A stretch of 64,000 nucleotides of DNA from JAKLQR01 sp963753165 (GTDB taxonomy: Bacteria > Nitrospirota > Thermodesulfovibrionia > Thermodesulfovibrionales > SM23-35). Positions 46,477 through 55,395 of this stretch are shown piece after piece. Both the position numbers and the translations under genes were made by a program. Each line of letters opens with the position of its first letter. Position 1 is the stretch's first letter. The notes below the pieces were generated by a model that saw only the letters and a program-made list of their open reading frames with translations, made no database searches and had not been told where the DNA came from. The stretch lies in the NCBI GenBank assembly GCA_963753165.1, contig CAVWBP010000015.1, forward strand, positions 39,420-103,419, written 5' to 3'.

Positions 46477-48374
46477 AGCTGCTCAAAAAGATACAATCAC
46501 CCTCGGATGTAAAAAAACTTTCAGTCGAAGAACTCAGGGACCTGGCCGAAGAAATACGGGAGACAATTATAGGGATAGTTGCGCAAAACGGAGGTCATCT
46601 TGCGTCGAATCTCGGGGTGATCGAACTGACGATCGCGCTCCATTCGGTGTTCGATTCTCCGGTGGACAAGATCATATGGGATGTCGGGCACCAGTCTTAC
46701 CCTCATAAGCTTCTCACGGGAAGATATGAGAGGTTCCCGACCATACGGCAATACAGGGGACTCTCCGGGTTCCCGAGGTGCGATGAAAGTGAACACGATG
46801 CGTTCGGCACCGGGCACAGTTCCACATCCATTTCAGCGGCATTGGGCATTATAGAGGCGAGAGACAGAAATAAGAAAGATTATAAAGTGGTAGCGGTCAT
46901 TGGTGACGGGGCCATGACCGGCGGTCTCGCATTCGAAGGATTAAACAATGCAGGACACCTGAAAAAAGATCTTATTGTTATCCTGAACGACAATGAGATG
47001 TCCATTTCCCGGAATGTTGGCGCTTTGTCTGCGTATTTCAACCGCATCCTCACCGGAGACTTTTATCGGAAATTCAAGAGAGATTCAAAGATGTTTCTCG
47101 AGAGCATTCCCAAGGTAGGGGCGCCTGCGACAAAGATAGCGCAAAAGACTGAAGAGATGCTGAAAAAGCTTCTTCTCCCCGGCGTCATATTTGAAGAACT
47201 CGGATTCAATTATGTCGGGCCGGTAGACGGCCATAATATCGAACTCCTCATCAATACCCTGAAGATGGTGAGAAAAGAAAAAGGGCCGGTGCTGCTCCAT
47301 GTTATCACGAAAAAGGGCAAGGGGTATGAGTTCTCCGAGAGAGATCCTTCCCTTTATCACGGGATAGGGCCTTTCAAGCTCGAAACCGGTTCTCCGCTCC
47401 GTGGAACGCAGCTTACCTTCAGTGATGTATTCGGCCAGACCCTTACTGAACTCGCAGGGAAAGATGAACGGATTGTGGCGATAACTGCAGCAATGAAAGA
47501 GGGGACCGGGCTTGATTCCTTTGCGCAGAAATATCCTGAGCGTTTCTACGATGTCGGCATCGCAGAACAGCATGCGGTTACTTTTGCAGCCGGACTTGCA
47601 GCACAGGGCATTAAGCCTGTTGTTGCAATTTATTCAACATTTCTCCAGAGGGCCTATGATCAGATAATCCATGACGTATGCCTTCAGAATCTTCCTGTCG
47701 TTTTTGCCATAGACAGAGGCGGGATTGCAGGAGAGGACGGTCCGACGCATCAGGGTGTTTTCGATATATCATTTTTACGCCCTATCCCGAATATTACAGT
47801 CATGGAGCCAAAGAACGATGTTGAATTCAGGATGATGCTTGAACTTGCCCTAAACCACAAGGGACCGGTTGCGGTACGGTATCCGAGAGGGAAAATACCG
47901 GCTTCTCCCTGCAAGGGTTCCGAAATCCTTACCGGAGTACCGGTGCCGTTCAGGATCGGGGAAGCAGAAATCCTGAGGGGTGGAAAAGACATCGCGGTTC
48001 TTGCTGTCGGACGCAGCGTTTTTACCGCGCTCTCGGCTGCTGCCAGGCTCGAAAAGGATGATGTCGATGTAATGGTGGTCAACGCACGGTTCATCAAACC
48101 CATTGACCGGAGGCTTATCTCGAGTGTAGCGTCCCTTGTACCGAAAATGCTCACGATAGAAGAGAACGTATTACAGGGCGGGTTCGGAAGCGCTGTCCTT
48201 GAGTTTTTCAATGAAATAGAACTCAATCAGGTGCGGGTAAGGCGAATCGGTATCCCTGACGTGTTTATAGAACACGGGCACCAGAACGATTTGAGAAAGA
48301 AATACGGCCTCGACGAAGAGGGAATATACCAGGCTGTGCTGTCACTTCACAAAGAGCCTTCATACAGCCTTTGA
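46473..48374 (+). CDS. dxs: 1-deoxy-D-xylulose-5-phosphate synthase
   Basis: A 633-residue DXS that joins pyruvate and glyceraldehyde 3-phosphate, the first step of the MEP isoprenoid pathway. TPP motifs GHQSYPHKLLTGR, GTGHSSTSISAALG, VIGDGAMTGGLAFEGLNNAG and the central EQHAVTFAAGLA and DRGGIAGEDGPTHQG are intact. It overlaps ispA by four bases and tlyA by four, so early and mid isoprenoid steps are co-expressed. Confidence 0.98.
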   Translation: MKLLKKIQSPSDVKKLSVEELRDLAEEIRETIIGIVAQNGGHLASNLGVIELTIALHSVFDSPVDKIIWDVGHQSYPHKLLTGRYERFPTIRQYRGLSGFPRCDESEHDAFGTGHSSTSISAALGIIEARDRNKKDYKVVAVIGDGAMTGGLAFEGLNNAGHLKKDLIVILNDNEMSISRNVGALSAYFNRILTGDFYRKFKRDSKMFLESIPKVGAPATKIAQKTEEMLKKLLLPGVIFEELGFNYVGPVDGHNIELLINTLKMVRKEKGPVLLHVITKKGKGYEFSERDPSLYHGIGPFKLETGSPLRGTQLTFSDVFGQTLTELAGKDERIVAITAAMKEGTGLDSFAQKYPERFYDVGIAEQHAVTFAAGLAAQGIKPVVAIYSTFLQRAYDQIIHDVCLQNLPVVFAIDRGGIAGEDGPTHQGVFDISFLRPIPNITVMEPKNDVEFRMMLELALNHKGPVAVRYPRGKIPASPCKGSEILTGVPVPFRIGEAEILRGGKDIAVLAVGRSVFTALSAAARLEKDDVDVMVVNARFIKPIDRRLISSVASLVPKMLTIEENVLQGGFGSAVLEFFNEIELNQVRVRRIGIPDVFIEHGHQNDLRKKYGLDEEGIYQAVLSLHKEPSYSL

Positions 48375-49180
48375 AAGAGAGACTGGATACCCTTCTTGTC
48401 GCGAGAGGTCTTGTGAAGAGCCGTGAGATGGGGAGAGCCCTGATAATGGAGGGCAAGGTTCTCGTAAACGGTGAGCGTATAACGAAAGCCGGCACATTTG
48501 TTCATGGTACTTCACAAATAACGCTCACCGGGGACGGCATTCCCTTTGTAAGCAGGGGAGGCCTAAAACTTGAAGCTGCGTTAGATTATTTTCAGATAGA
48601 TGTTGACGGAAAAGTATTCATGGACGTCGGGTCGTCGACCGGCGGTTTTACAGACTGCCTTTTGAAGAGGGGAGCAAAGAAGGTATTCTGTATTGATGTG
48701 GGATACGGACAGCTTGCATGGTCTCTCAGGAACGACCCGAGAGTGGTGGTGATGGAAAGGACCAACATACGGTATCTTGATCAGGAGTTTTTTGGAGCAA
48801 GGGAATCAGGGACCGGAGGGAGAAAGGGGTTTTCGGGAAAGGACTTTGAAGAGCTGAAAAACCGCACTGTCGACATGGCCGCGATTGATGTATCGTTCAT
48901 TTCCCTCGGCAAGGTTGTCCCTCCGGTAATGGCATTTCTCAAAGGCAGAGGTGAAGTGCTCGCACTGATAAAACCGCAGTTTGAGGTCGGGAAGGGCCAG
49001 GTAGGGAAAGGCGGTATAATAAAAGATATGGAGAAAAGACTTTCTACGGTGAACCAGGTCAGGGAAACACTTGAATCATCCGGGCTCGAAACAACCGGCA
49101 TATTCGAGTCTCCTGTTGCAGGGCAAAAGGGAAATATTGAATATTTCATATTCATGAAGAAGGGGGAATATGGAGGATAG
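48371..49180 (+). CDS. tlyA: TlyA-family 2'-O-methyltransferase
   Basis: A 269-residue protein with an N-terminal S4 RNA-binding domain (KERLDTLLVARGLVKSREMG, GKVLVNGERI) and an FtsJ-like methyltransferase (FMDVGSSTGGFTDCLLKRGA, CIDVGYGQLAW, AIDVSFISLGKV, LIKPQFEVGKG). Relatives methylate 16S and 23S rRNA ribose and affect capreomycin sensitivity; annotated hemolysin activity is secondary. It starts with TTG overlapping dxs by four bases, and this ispA-dxs-tlyA order is widespread. Confidence 0.94.
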   Translation: MKERLDTLLVARGLVKSREMGRALIMEGKVLVNGERITKAGTFVHGTSQITLTGDGIPFVSRGGLKLEAALDYFQIDVDGKVFMDVGSSTGGFTDCLLKRGAKKVFCIDVGYGQLAWSLRNDPRVVVMERTNIRYLDQEFFGARESGTGGRKGFSGKDFEELKNRTVDMAAIDVSFISLGKVVPPVMAFLKGRGEVLALIKPQFEVGKGQVGKGGIIKDMEKRLSTVNQVRETLESSGLETTGIFESPVAGQKGNIEYFIFMKKGEYGG

Positions 49181-49844
49181 GATTCTTTTAAGCCTTGATT
49201 TGTCGACTGCTTCTGTCATGACGATAGAACTGCTCATTGAGGACGCGCCGGATGATGCGGTATTTGAGGAGATTGCGAACGCAAACAAGAACCGTCCCGA
49301 AGTGCTGAGGATTTTGAATGACCACCCGGAGACTCCGGATACCGTCAGGCAGATGATCTCAGATATCCTCCATGTTCCGGTAAGACCGAAAACTGAACTG
49401 GCGAAACCTCAGAAGACCCAGGAACAACGCACACAGACCATCCTCCAGAAGATCCAGAAACTTACTGTTTCAGAACGGATTCATCTCGCCCTCCGCGGAG
49501 GGAAGGAGATACGGTCCCTCCTCCTCAGAGATCCGAACAAGGAAGTTTCGCTGACTGTTCTCGAAAACCCAAAAATCACCGATCAGGAAGTTGAAATAAT
49601 TGCCCGTTCCCGCTCTATATCTGATGAAGCGCTCAGAAAAATAACAAAAAAGAGAGAATGGATGAAAAACTACAGCATTATTCTCGCCCTCGTGACGAAT
49701 CCGAAGACTCCGCCGGGTATCGCCATACCGCTTTTAAGTGAGCTGAAGACAAGAGATCTTTCGATACTCGAAAAAAACAGGAATGTCTCCGAAGGGGTCA
49801 GGGGTATTGCAAAAAAACTGTCCCGTGCGCGGAAAGGACATTGA
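49170..49844 (+). CDS. Conserved hypothetical, HEAT-like repeat protein
   Basis: A 224-residue soluble protein with no recognised family name. It is helical, with repeated motifs of the type LRxPNKEVSLTVLENPKITD and ALVTNPKTPPGIAIPLLSEL, where Asn-Pro pairs cap short helices, like variant HEAT/leucine-rich repeats. A Glu/Gln/Lys-rich linker (KPQKTQEQRTQTILQKIQ) divides it. It overlaps the tlyA stop by 11 bases, so it is in the same operon. A scaffold role is a guess. Confidence 0.7.
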   Translation: MEDRILLSLDLSTASVMTIELLIEDAPDDAVFEEIANANKNRPEVLRILNDHPETPDTVRQMISDILHVPVRPKTELAKPQKTQEQRTQTILQKIQKLTVSERIHLALRGGKEIRSLLLRDPNKEVSLTVLENPKITDQEVEIIARSRSISDEALRKITKKREWMKNYSIILALVTNPKTPPGIAIPLLSELKTRDLSILEKNRNVSEGVRGIAKKLSRARKGH

Positions 49845-49900
49845 GCAGCATCAAAATACTGTTGCAAATTCTCTCCAAATACCGTTAAATAAAAATTCTC

Positions 49901-51064
49901 ATGGTTCGGTCATTCAAGATAGAAAAAGCTCACGCAGGCATCATCCCTGAGTCTTCACTGTTCAAGGTGTTGCAGTATCTTGACAGGGAAGAGAGGGAGA
50001 CACCTTTTCTCCTTATCGATACCGATAAGGTAAGGGAAAAAATATCCGTGATAGGCCGTGCCATCAGGAACGCGCGGGTTTTCTATGCGGTCAAGGCGAA
50101 TCCGGATATTCAGATACTGAAGCTTCTGGGCGGGCTCGGAACAGGGTTTGAAATCGCTTCAGAGGGTGAACTCGAAATCCTTGCGCAGCTCAATGTCGAT
50201 CCCGACAGAATAATATCGAGCAACCCGGTAAAATCGCTGAAATTTCTCAAAATGGCTGCATCATATGGTGTGCGCCTTTTTGCGTTCGACTCTGCCGCTG
50301 AAGTGGAAAAACTCGTACGGTACATCCCGGACTCAAGGGTATATGTCAGACTCTCGGTTCCCAATGAGGGAAGTGAATGGCCGCTCAGCAAGAAATTCGG
50401 GGTCGAACTCGATGAGGCGCTTGCGTTATTGTGTTATGCAAAAGAGAAGGGGCTGAACCCAGTGGGAATTACCTTTCACGTCGGCTCGCAATGTACGAAT
50501 ATCTACAACTGGAATATCGCGCTTGATAAAACGAAGAATTTATGGGAAAGGGCCGAAAAGGAAGGGATAACACTGAAGATGCTGAATATCGGCGGTGGAT
50601 ATCCTATAAAATACCGAAAGAATGTGGTGAGCATCGAAACGATTGAAAAGAATGTAAGCGCTCTTCTCTCCGAAAGATTCCCGGAACATACCGACATTTT
50701 TATAGAACCGGGAAGGGCAGTAGTTGGAGACGCAGGTATTCTGGTGACGTCGGTCATCGGGAAAGCGCAGAGAGGTGACGAAAACTGGCTCTATCTGGAC
50801 GTGGGCGTATTCAATGGACTCATGGAGAGTGTGGGGGGAATCAAATACAGCTACCTCGTCGAGAGCCTGAGCCAGGCTGCAAACAAGAAACAATGGACAA
50901 TAACAGGACCAAGCTGCGACAGCTTTGATGTGGTCGATAAGAATGTCACCCTGACCGAGCCGAATATCGGGAATATTGTGCTTATCCTCTCGAGTGGCGC
51001 ATATACGATATCGTATGCCTCGGAGTTCAACGGGTTCTCAATACCGAGAACAATTTTAATTTAG
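49901..51064 (+). CDS. Ornithine/diamino acid decarboxylase (fold III PLP enzyme)
   Basis: A 387-residue alanine-racemase-fold decarboxylase. PLP Lys65 lies in FYAVKANPD, followed by GTGFEIASEGEL, HVGSQCTN, the phosphate-binding IGGGYP, EPGRAVV and the active-site GPSCDSFDVV. The motif set fits ornithine (or lysine/ornithine) decarboxylase more than diaminopimelate decarboxylase. spermidine synthase follows 36 bases downstream, so ornithine to putrescine to spermidine is the likely route. Confidence 0.9.
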   Translation: MVRSFKIEKAHAGIIPESSLFKVLQYLDREERETPFLLIDTDKVREKISVIGRAIRNARVFYAVKANPDIQILKLLGGLGTGFEIASEGELEILAQLNVDPDRIISSNPVKSLKFLKMAASYGVRLFAFDSAAEVEKLVRYIPDSRVYVRLSVPNEGSEWPLSKKFGVELDEALALLCYAKEKGLNPVGITFHVGSQCTNIYNWNIALDKTKNLWERAEKEGITLKMLNIGGGYPIKYRKNVVSIETIEKNVSALLSERFPEHTDIFIEPGRAVVGDAGILVTSVIGKAQRGDENWLYLDVGVFNGLMESVGGIKYSYLVESLSQAANKKQWTITGPSCDSFDVVDKNVTLTEPNIGNIVLILSSGAYTISYASEFNGFSIPRTILI

Positions 51065-51100
51065 CAGGGAAGATATTTCCCTGCACTGAAAGGACGAGAA

Positions 51101-51940
51101 ATGATCAGGTTTTTTGAGAAGGCTCCCTATGCCCCGGTCGAATATTGTTACGAAGTCGATGAGATACTCTATAAGGGAAAAAGCAGGTTTCAGGAAATAG
51201 CAGTAGTGAGTAACCCTCATTACGGAAAGATGCTTATCCTTGATGAGGTCGTGCAGATGACCGAACGGGACGAGTTTTTTTATCACGAGATGCTTACCCA
51301 TGTAGTGCTGCATTCGATCCCGAACCCCAGGAAGGTTGTGGTTATCGGGGGAGGTGATGGCGGTGTGGTGAGGGAGGTCTTAAAACATAAAAGTGTTGAA
51401 AAGATATTTTTTATTGAAATTGACGAAGAGGTGATCAATATCTCACGGCAGTTCTTTCCTTCTGTTTCAGCAGGGGTTGATGACCCGCGGGTGGAGATCA
51501 GGATTATGGACGGCGCTGAATTTTTAGTGAAACAGAAAGCAGCGGATATAGACGCAGTCATCATCGATTCTACCGATATTATCGGATTTGCCCGGAGCCT
51601 TTTCACCGCTGAATTTTTCAGAAACGTAAAAAATTGTCTTACCGATCAGGGCATGTTTGTTACACATACGGAATCTCTCCATTTTCATAAGGATATGGTT
51701 ATCGAAATACAGGAGACACTGAAGGAGATCTTCCCGGTCGTCGATCTCTATACTGCCTCCATTGCCACCTATCCGGGGAACTGGTGGGCCTTTGCTGTTG
51801 CAACAAAAGGGACATCACCGCGTGAAACAAGGAATACCTTCCAGATAGACACGAATTATTATGACGATGAGGTCCACCGGCAGGCGTTCGTGACGCCAAA
51901 GCTTTACGGGAAATTGATGCAGAGAAAGCTGAAGTGGTAA
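51101..51940 (+). CDS. speE: Spermidine synthase
   Basis: A 279-residue aminopropyltransferase that moves the aminopropyl group of decarboxylated SAM to putrescine. The conserved motifs are YHEMLTHVVLHSIPNP, VIGGGDGGVVREVLKH, FIEIDEEVINISRQFFP and VIIDSTD (slightly unusual; most have DSSDP or DSTDP). The Gly-rich loop is intact. It pairs with the upstream decarboxylase for spermidine synthesis. Confidence 0.95.
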   Translation: MIRFFEKAPYAPVEYCYEVDEILYKGKSRFQEIAVVSNPHYGKMLILDEVVQMTERDEFFYHEMLTHVVLHSIPNPRKVVVIGGGDGGVVREVLKHKSVEKIFFIEIDEEVINISRQFFPSVSAGVDDPRVEIRIMDGAEFLVKQKAADIDAVIIDSTDIIGFARSLFTAEFFRNVKNCLTDQGMFVTHTESLHFHKDMVIEIQETLKEIFPVVDLYTASIATYPGNWWAFAVATKGTSPRETRNTFQIDTNYYDDEVHRQAFVTPKLYGKLMQRKLKW

Positions 51941-51949
51941 GCAAAGGCC

Positions 51950-51975
51950 CTTCCCGGATTTTTTATTCCGGGAGG
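51950..51975 (+). terminator. Hairpin after speE, possible terminator
   Basis: CTTCCCGG and CCGGGAGG form an eight-pair stem with one G-U pair around a ten-base AT-rich loop, nine bases after the speE stop. No U-run follows, so intrinsic termination is uncertain. Confidence 0.4.
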
Positions 51976-51990
51976 GAATGCATATAAAGC

Positions 51991-52185
51991 ATGAAGCAAA
52001 AGAAAGGCAATGTCCAGAAATGGTTTGTTGATGCCGGGAGTGAATACAGGCAGATCCGCCTCAGAGTCGGAAGACATGTTCTTGCAGCGAAGACCAGCTT
52101 CCAGGCTGTCGAACTGATCAACACGACACACCGGAGGTTATTCACCCTGCCGAAGCGCGTGAAGAAATATCTCTCCTCTCCGTAA
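51991..52185 (+). CDS. Small basic hypothetical protein
   Basis: A 64-residue frame, MKQKKGNVQKWFVDAGSEYR onward, rich in Lys and Arg with a hydrophobic centre (VGRHVLAAKTSFQAVELI). I recognise no family. A GGGAGGG motif lies about 13 bases upstream, farther than ideal. Gene-like codon use and a place between speE and fmdB with no other frame make it plausible. Confidence 0.4.
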   Translation: MKQKKGNVQKWFVDAGSEYRQIRLRVGRHVLAAKTSFQAVELINTTHRRLFTLPKRVKKYLSSP

Positions 52186-52236
52186 AGAAATCTGTGTTAT
52201 AATATTAATTGCAATCTTGCAGGGAGGTTTCTGAAT

Positions 52237-52563
52237 ATGCCTATTTATGAATATGAATGTATGAACTGCGGCAAGCATTATGAGGTGATGCAGAAATTCA
52301 GTGATGAGCCGCTCACTCTCTGCACCGCATGCAAAGGGCCGCTTCATAAGTTGATATCCCAGACCTCATTTGTCCTGAAAGGAACGGGTTGGTATGTTAC
52401 CGACTATGCGTCTTCCGACCGGAAACAAAAGGAAAAAGAGTCAAGGTCGAGGGGAAAGTCAGTGCCTGCAGACACCAAGGGAGAGCCTAAAGCCCAATCA
52501 AAGACAGAGACAAAACCTGAATCAAAAACAGAGACGAAACCTGAACCTGCTGTCAAGTCCTGA
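52237..52563 (+). CDS. FmdB-type zinc-ribbon protein with repetitive tail
   Basis: A 108-residue protein. The first 60 residues are the FmdB regulatory-protein zinc ribbon: MPIYEYECMNCGKHYEVMQ, CTACKGPLHKLIS and FVLKGTGWYVTDY. The tail is low-complexity Lys/Glu/Thr/Pro with SKTETKPE repeats, common in this family and probably unstructured. AGGGAGG sits before the ATG. It overlaps the next gene by one base. Its function is unknown despite the historic link to formamidase genes. Confidence 0.9.
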   Translation: MPIYEYECMNCGKHYEVMQKFSDEPLTLCTACKGPLHKLISQTSFVLKGTGWYVTDYASSDRKQKEKESRSRGKSVPADTKGEPKAQSKTETKPESKTETKPEPAVKS

Positions 52564-53333
52564 TGATCGCCCCACAGGTGCATGTGCCTTATCACCGGAT
52601 AAGTGAGTTCCTTCCTTTTATAAAAAAGAACCGGATAAACCTTGAAGTATACTTTTCCGCCCATACTCTCGATGCTCTGTCATATTCGGAGATCGAGAGT
52701 CTCCGGAGCGAACTCGATTACAATCCTTCCCTGACCTTCCACGCGCCGTTCATGGATCTCTCTCCGGGTGCAGTAGACGATAAAATCAGGGAAATTACCC
52801 TGAAAAGATTTTCAGACGTCTTTGATATCGCTGCGCTCCTGAAACCCAAAGTCATTGTCTTTCATTCGGGATATGAGAAGTGGAAGTATGCGCTGAAAGT
52901 GGACCTCTGGCTGGAAAAAAGCATTCTCACCTGGAAAGAACTCGTGAAGAGAGCCGAGGTTCTGGAAACAAAAATCGCGATAGAAAATGTATTTGAGGAC
53001 AACCCGGAAAATCTCAGGCTCCTTATGGAGGCGATAGCATCGGAGCGTTTCGGCGTCTGTTTTGATACAGGACATTTCAATGTGTTTTCGAAAGTAACGC
53101 TCAAAGAATGGCTCCGGCAGATCAAGCAATATCTTATTGAACTGCACCTTCACGATAATTCCGGACAGGCAGATGACCATCTTGCAATAGGAGAGGGAAA
53201 TTTCGATTTCCAGGCTTTATTTGCCGAACTGCAGAACAACAGGCCTGTGTATACTATCGAATCCCACTCAAAAGAAGACGCGCTGAAAAGTATCGAACGG
53301 CTGAACACTTTTTATTTTCCTCCCGCATCATAA
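52563..53333 (+). CDS. Sugar phosphate isomerase/epimerase-like TIM barrel protein
   Basis: A 256-residue AP-endonuclease-2-fold protein: LTFHAPFMDLSPGAVD, VFHSGYEKW, IAIENVFEDNPENL, GVCFDTGHFNVFS and LHLHDNSGQADDHLAIGEG place His, Glu and Asp residues as metal ligands. Such proteins act as sugar isomerases or epimerases or, more rarely, endonuclease IV-like enzymes. The substrate is not evident. It is coupled to fmdB through a one-base overlap. Confidence 0.82.
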   Translation: MIAPQVHVPYHRISEFLPFIKKNRINLEVYFSAHTLDALSYSEIESLRSELDYNPSLTFHAPFMDLSPGAVDDKIREITLKRFSDVFDIAALLKPKVIVFHSGYEKWKYALKVDLWLEKSILTWKELVKRAEVLETKIAIENVFEDNPENLRLLMEAIASERFGVCFDTGHFNVFSKVTLKEWLRQIKQYLIELHLHDNSGQADDHLAIGEGNFDFQALFAELQNNRPVYTIESHSKEDALKSIERLNTFYFPPAS

Positions 53334-53434
53334 GAATTATCCGGTGTGGCGTCCCATAACTAACTTGTCATGCCGAAGAATAAAACGCGTATGCTATTGG
53401 ATGAGACCATCAGGAGCGCAATGATATCAATGAG

Positions 53435-53467
53435 AAAAAAAGTGGCTGGAGGATTTCTCCTCCAGCC
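53435..53467 (-). terminator. Intrinsic terminator of the Lys/Ala-rich peptide gene
   Basis: A perfect ten-pair stem (GGCTGGAGGA/TCCTCCAGCC, four-base loop, 53444-53467) is followed, on the minus strand, by ACTTTTTTT (53443-53435). It lies 32 bases beyond the stop of the 46-residue gene, supporting that gene as a real transcription unit. Confidence 0.88.
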
Positions 53468-53498
53468 CAAATCATCTGTGTCAACATGGTAAGGCAAC

Positions 53499-53639
53499 CT
53501 ATTTCTTCTTTGCGGTCTTCTTCGCAGGCTTCTTCGCTGCAGTCTTCTTTACAACTTTCTTTACGGTCTTCTTCGCTGCTGCTTTCTTTACGGTCTTCTT
53601 CGCTGCTGTCTTTTTTGCAGCTGCTTTCTTAACTGCCAT
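53499..53639 (-). CDS. Histone H1-like Lys/Ala-rich DNA-binding peptide
   Basis: A 46-residue protein made almost only of Lys, Ala, Thr and Val: it begins MAVKKAAAKKTAAKK and repeats AAKKT and TVKKA units to the end KKTAKKK. Such sequences resemble bacterial H1/Hc-like nucleoid proteins and the tails of Lys-rich HU variants, so non-specific DNA or RNA binding is likely. It is too short for many gene finders. A very strong ribosome binding site (GGGAGGTGA, seven bases before ATG) and a textbook terminator flank it. Gap 53640-53915 upstream is AT-rich and must hold its promoter; I see no other gene there. Confidence 0.85.
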   Translation of the reverse strand: MAVKKAAAKKTAAKKTVKKAAAKKTVKKVVKKTAAKKPAKKTAKKK

Positions 53640-53915
53640 TCACTCTTCACCTCCCTTCTTCTCTGCATCCCTGTATTCAGGCGATGCAATTTTAATTATG
53701 ATGCAACATCTTCTATATACATTAAAATAAAAAATAACTTATTTGTAAAGAAGAAAATTATTAAACATATGATGCAGAATTGTAAACGAGGCGAATTTCG
53801 TTGTTTCAGTCAGAGAATTATGACAACTGAATAAGGTTTTTACTGCGCCTGATGAAAACGCCATACTTCAAGGAGTACGATTGCTATTTCAGCGCAAAAG
53901 CAAGCTGGACCTGTA

Positions 53916-54170
53916 TTAGCGGGACACTAACGCTGCGCTCAGCTCTTTCTGATCAAACCCAATTATGATCTGGTCGCCTATGAGAATTGTCGGAAACGTA
54001 CATGCGGGATTATATTTCCTGATTTCCGTGAGCACAGACTCTCTTTCTGTTAAGGGAACCAGATCAACATCGGTAAATTCATACTTCACTGGATATTTGT
54101 CGAGGAAAGACTTGGTAGCCCTGCAATGAATGCAGGTGCTCAGCGTGTAAAGCTTAATCGGTTTTTGCAT
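53916..54170 (-). CDS. Glutaredoxin family protein
   Basis: An 84-residue thioredoxin-fold protein: KLYTLSTCIHCRATKSFLDK with the CxxC redox motif, FTDVDLVP, the cis-Pro in CTFPTILIGDQIIIGF and a terminal helix. It is a NrdH/glutaredoxin-like thiol redox protein. It is the first gene downstream of a 276-base AT-rich gap and converges with nothing close; the next minus-strand gene upstream is an ATPase. Confidence 0.88.
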   Translation of the reverse strand: MQKPIKLYTLSTCIHCRATKSFLDKYPVKYEFTDVDLVPLTERESVLTEIRKYNPACTFPTILIGDQIIIGFDQKELSAALVSR

Positions 54171-54213
54171 TTCTCATTCCTTTCTTATATGGTTTCTTTT
54201 GTGCTTCAGTAAT

Positions 54214-54933
54214 TCACTTGTCCTGAAAGAAGCGTTCCCGGTTTGTCATGAAATCATTATATATCCTGTAATGGTCTGTTGATTCATACGCTATTTTGCG
54301 GATTGGCAAAGTATCGAAACAGAATATCTCTGAATCCGGACAGGAAAGAAGTATTGGAGAATGTGTTGCGATTATAAATTGAGCATGACCGGCCTGGCCC
54401 ATCGAGTGAATTACCCGAAGAAGCGCAAGCTGGCTTTTCGGTGAGAGAGAGGTTTCAGGTTCATCCATGAGGTAGATTCCTTTTCTTGTATAACGGCTGC
54501 TGAAATATGACATGAGAGACTGGCCATGGGATTGCGTCATAAGTGATTTCCCCCCGAAATATTCAAGCACACGGGAATCAGAGGCTGCCCATTCATCGAC
54601 GATCTGTACAAAGTCCTGAAATGTCTGTGATGAGAAAAATGAACCGGGGACTGTTCCATTCGACCATTCGACATCAACGGCCTGATAGAACCTTTCTTCG
54701 TAGGGGTTGATCTCGAAACGGGACCTATCAGAGTATTTCCAGATATGAATACCGCACCTGCGGCAGATAGCTTTCAGCAGGGTCGATTTTCCCGCGCCAT
54801 TTTCTCCGAGAAAGAAGGTTACCGGTAAATCAAATTCAATCCGGCCGGACGTCTGGAATATCGGAAGATTAAAAGGATAGCGATCCATGACCGGATATTT
54901 TGCAGTATCGATTTTTACGGTTTTGAGATGCAT
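54214..54933 (-). CDS. AAA/ABC-type ATPase of the AbiEii/OLD-like predicted ATP-binding family
   Basis: A 239-residue stand-alone ATPase: Walker A FLGENGAGKSTLLKAI, signature region QSHGQSLMSYFSSRY, Walker B GIYLMDEPETSLSPKSQLAL, and the H-switch FIIATHSPILL. It belongs to the RecF/SMC-like predicted ATPases that occur alone or with nucleases. No partner nuclease is adjacent, so a defence role cannot be claimed. A long 460-base gap with a repeat element lies upstream. Confidence 0.88.
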   Translation of the reverse strand: MHLKTVKIDTAKYPVMDRYPFNLPIFQTSGRIEFDLPVTFFLGENGAGKSTLLKAICRRCGIHIWKYSDRSRFEINPYEERFYQAVDVEWSNGTVPGSFFSSQTFQDFVQIVDEWAASDSRVLEYFGGKSLMTQSHGQSLMSYFSSRYTRKGIYLMDEPETSLSPKSQLALLRVIHSMGQAGHAQFIIATHSPILLSCPDSEIFCFDTLPIRKIAYESTDHYRIYNDFMTNRERFFQDK

Positions 54934-55092
54934 AGTGCTCTTAGCTTAATTGTGTAAGAATCCTTTCATAGGGAAAATAAGCGTATATTTAATAATAGAA
55001 GATTTAATTGATATCTTTCAATTCCACTCTGTGATTTTATCCAGGGAGTTATCAATATCATGGATCAGAGAAATTGAACCATTTCCCCTGAT

Positions 55093-55289
55093 TTAATGAA
55101 AGAATTCCTCGATGCTTTGCATCGGGGTTACTGTTCTCCTTATTCTGTCATTCCCGCTTGTCGGGAATCCTTCCGGAGCATATGTTCTATAAGACAATAC
55201 AGGAATGCAAAGAAAGATTCCGGACAAGCCGGAATGACATCTTTGATACCTCGTCCCGAAGCCTTCGGGACTGCGGGGTAGTTCATTAA
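55093..55289 (+). mobile_element. 197-bp MITE-like element, copy 1 (in the 54934-55395 gap)
   Basis: The ends are inverted (TTAATGAA and TTCATTAA). Inside the left end is a hairpin, CCTCGATGC/GCATCGGGG; inside the right end is CCCGAAG/CTTCGGG. The centre carries the GTCATTCC palindromic element. A second copy of nearly the same length and very high similarity lies at 62276-62473 in the same orientation. No protein is encoded; it looks like a nonautonomous transposable element. The remainder of the gap is AT-rich and without a gene. Confidence 0.8.
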
Positions 55290-55395
55290 TTATGAGGTAT
55301 TTTGAAGCATCAAAAGAAATAACTGGAGGGAATTGACATTCTCTTAATATGATTTTTATTCTATAGCATCTTATCTGTGTTAAAAGGAGACATTT

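Noticed and set aside
55096..55281. Short frames within the MITE-like elements (also 62276-62470)
   Set aside because: They read the repeat itself in opposite orientations; no conserved protein is implied.
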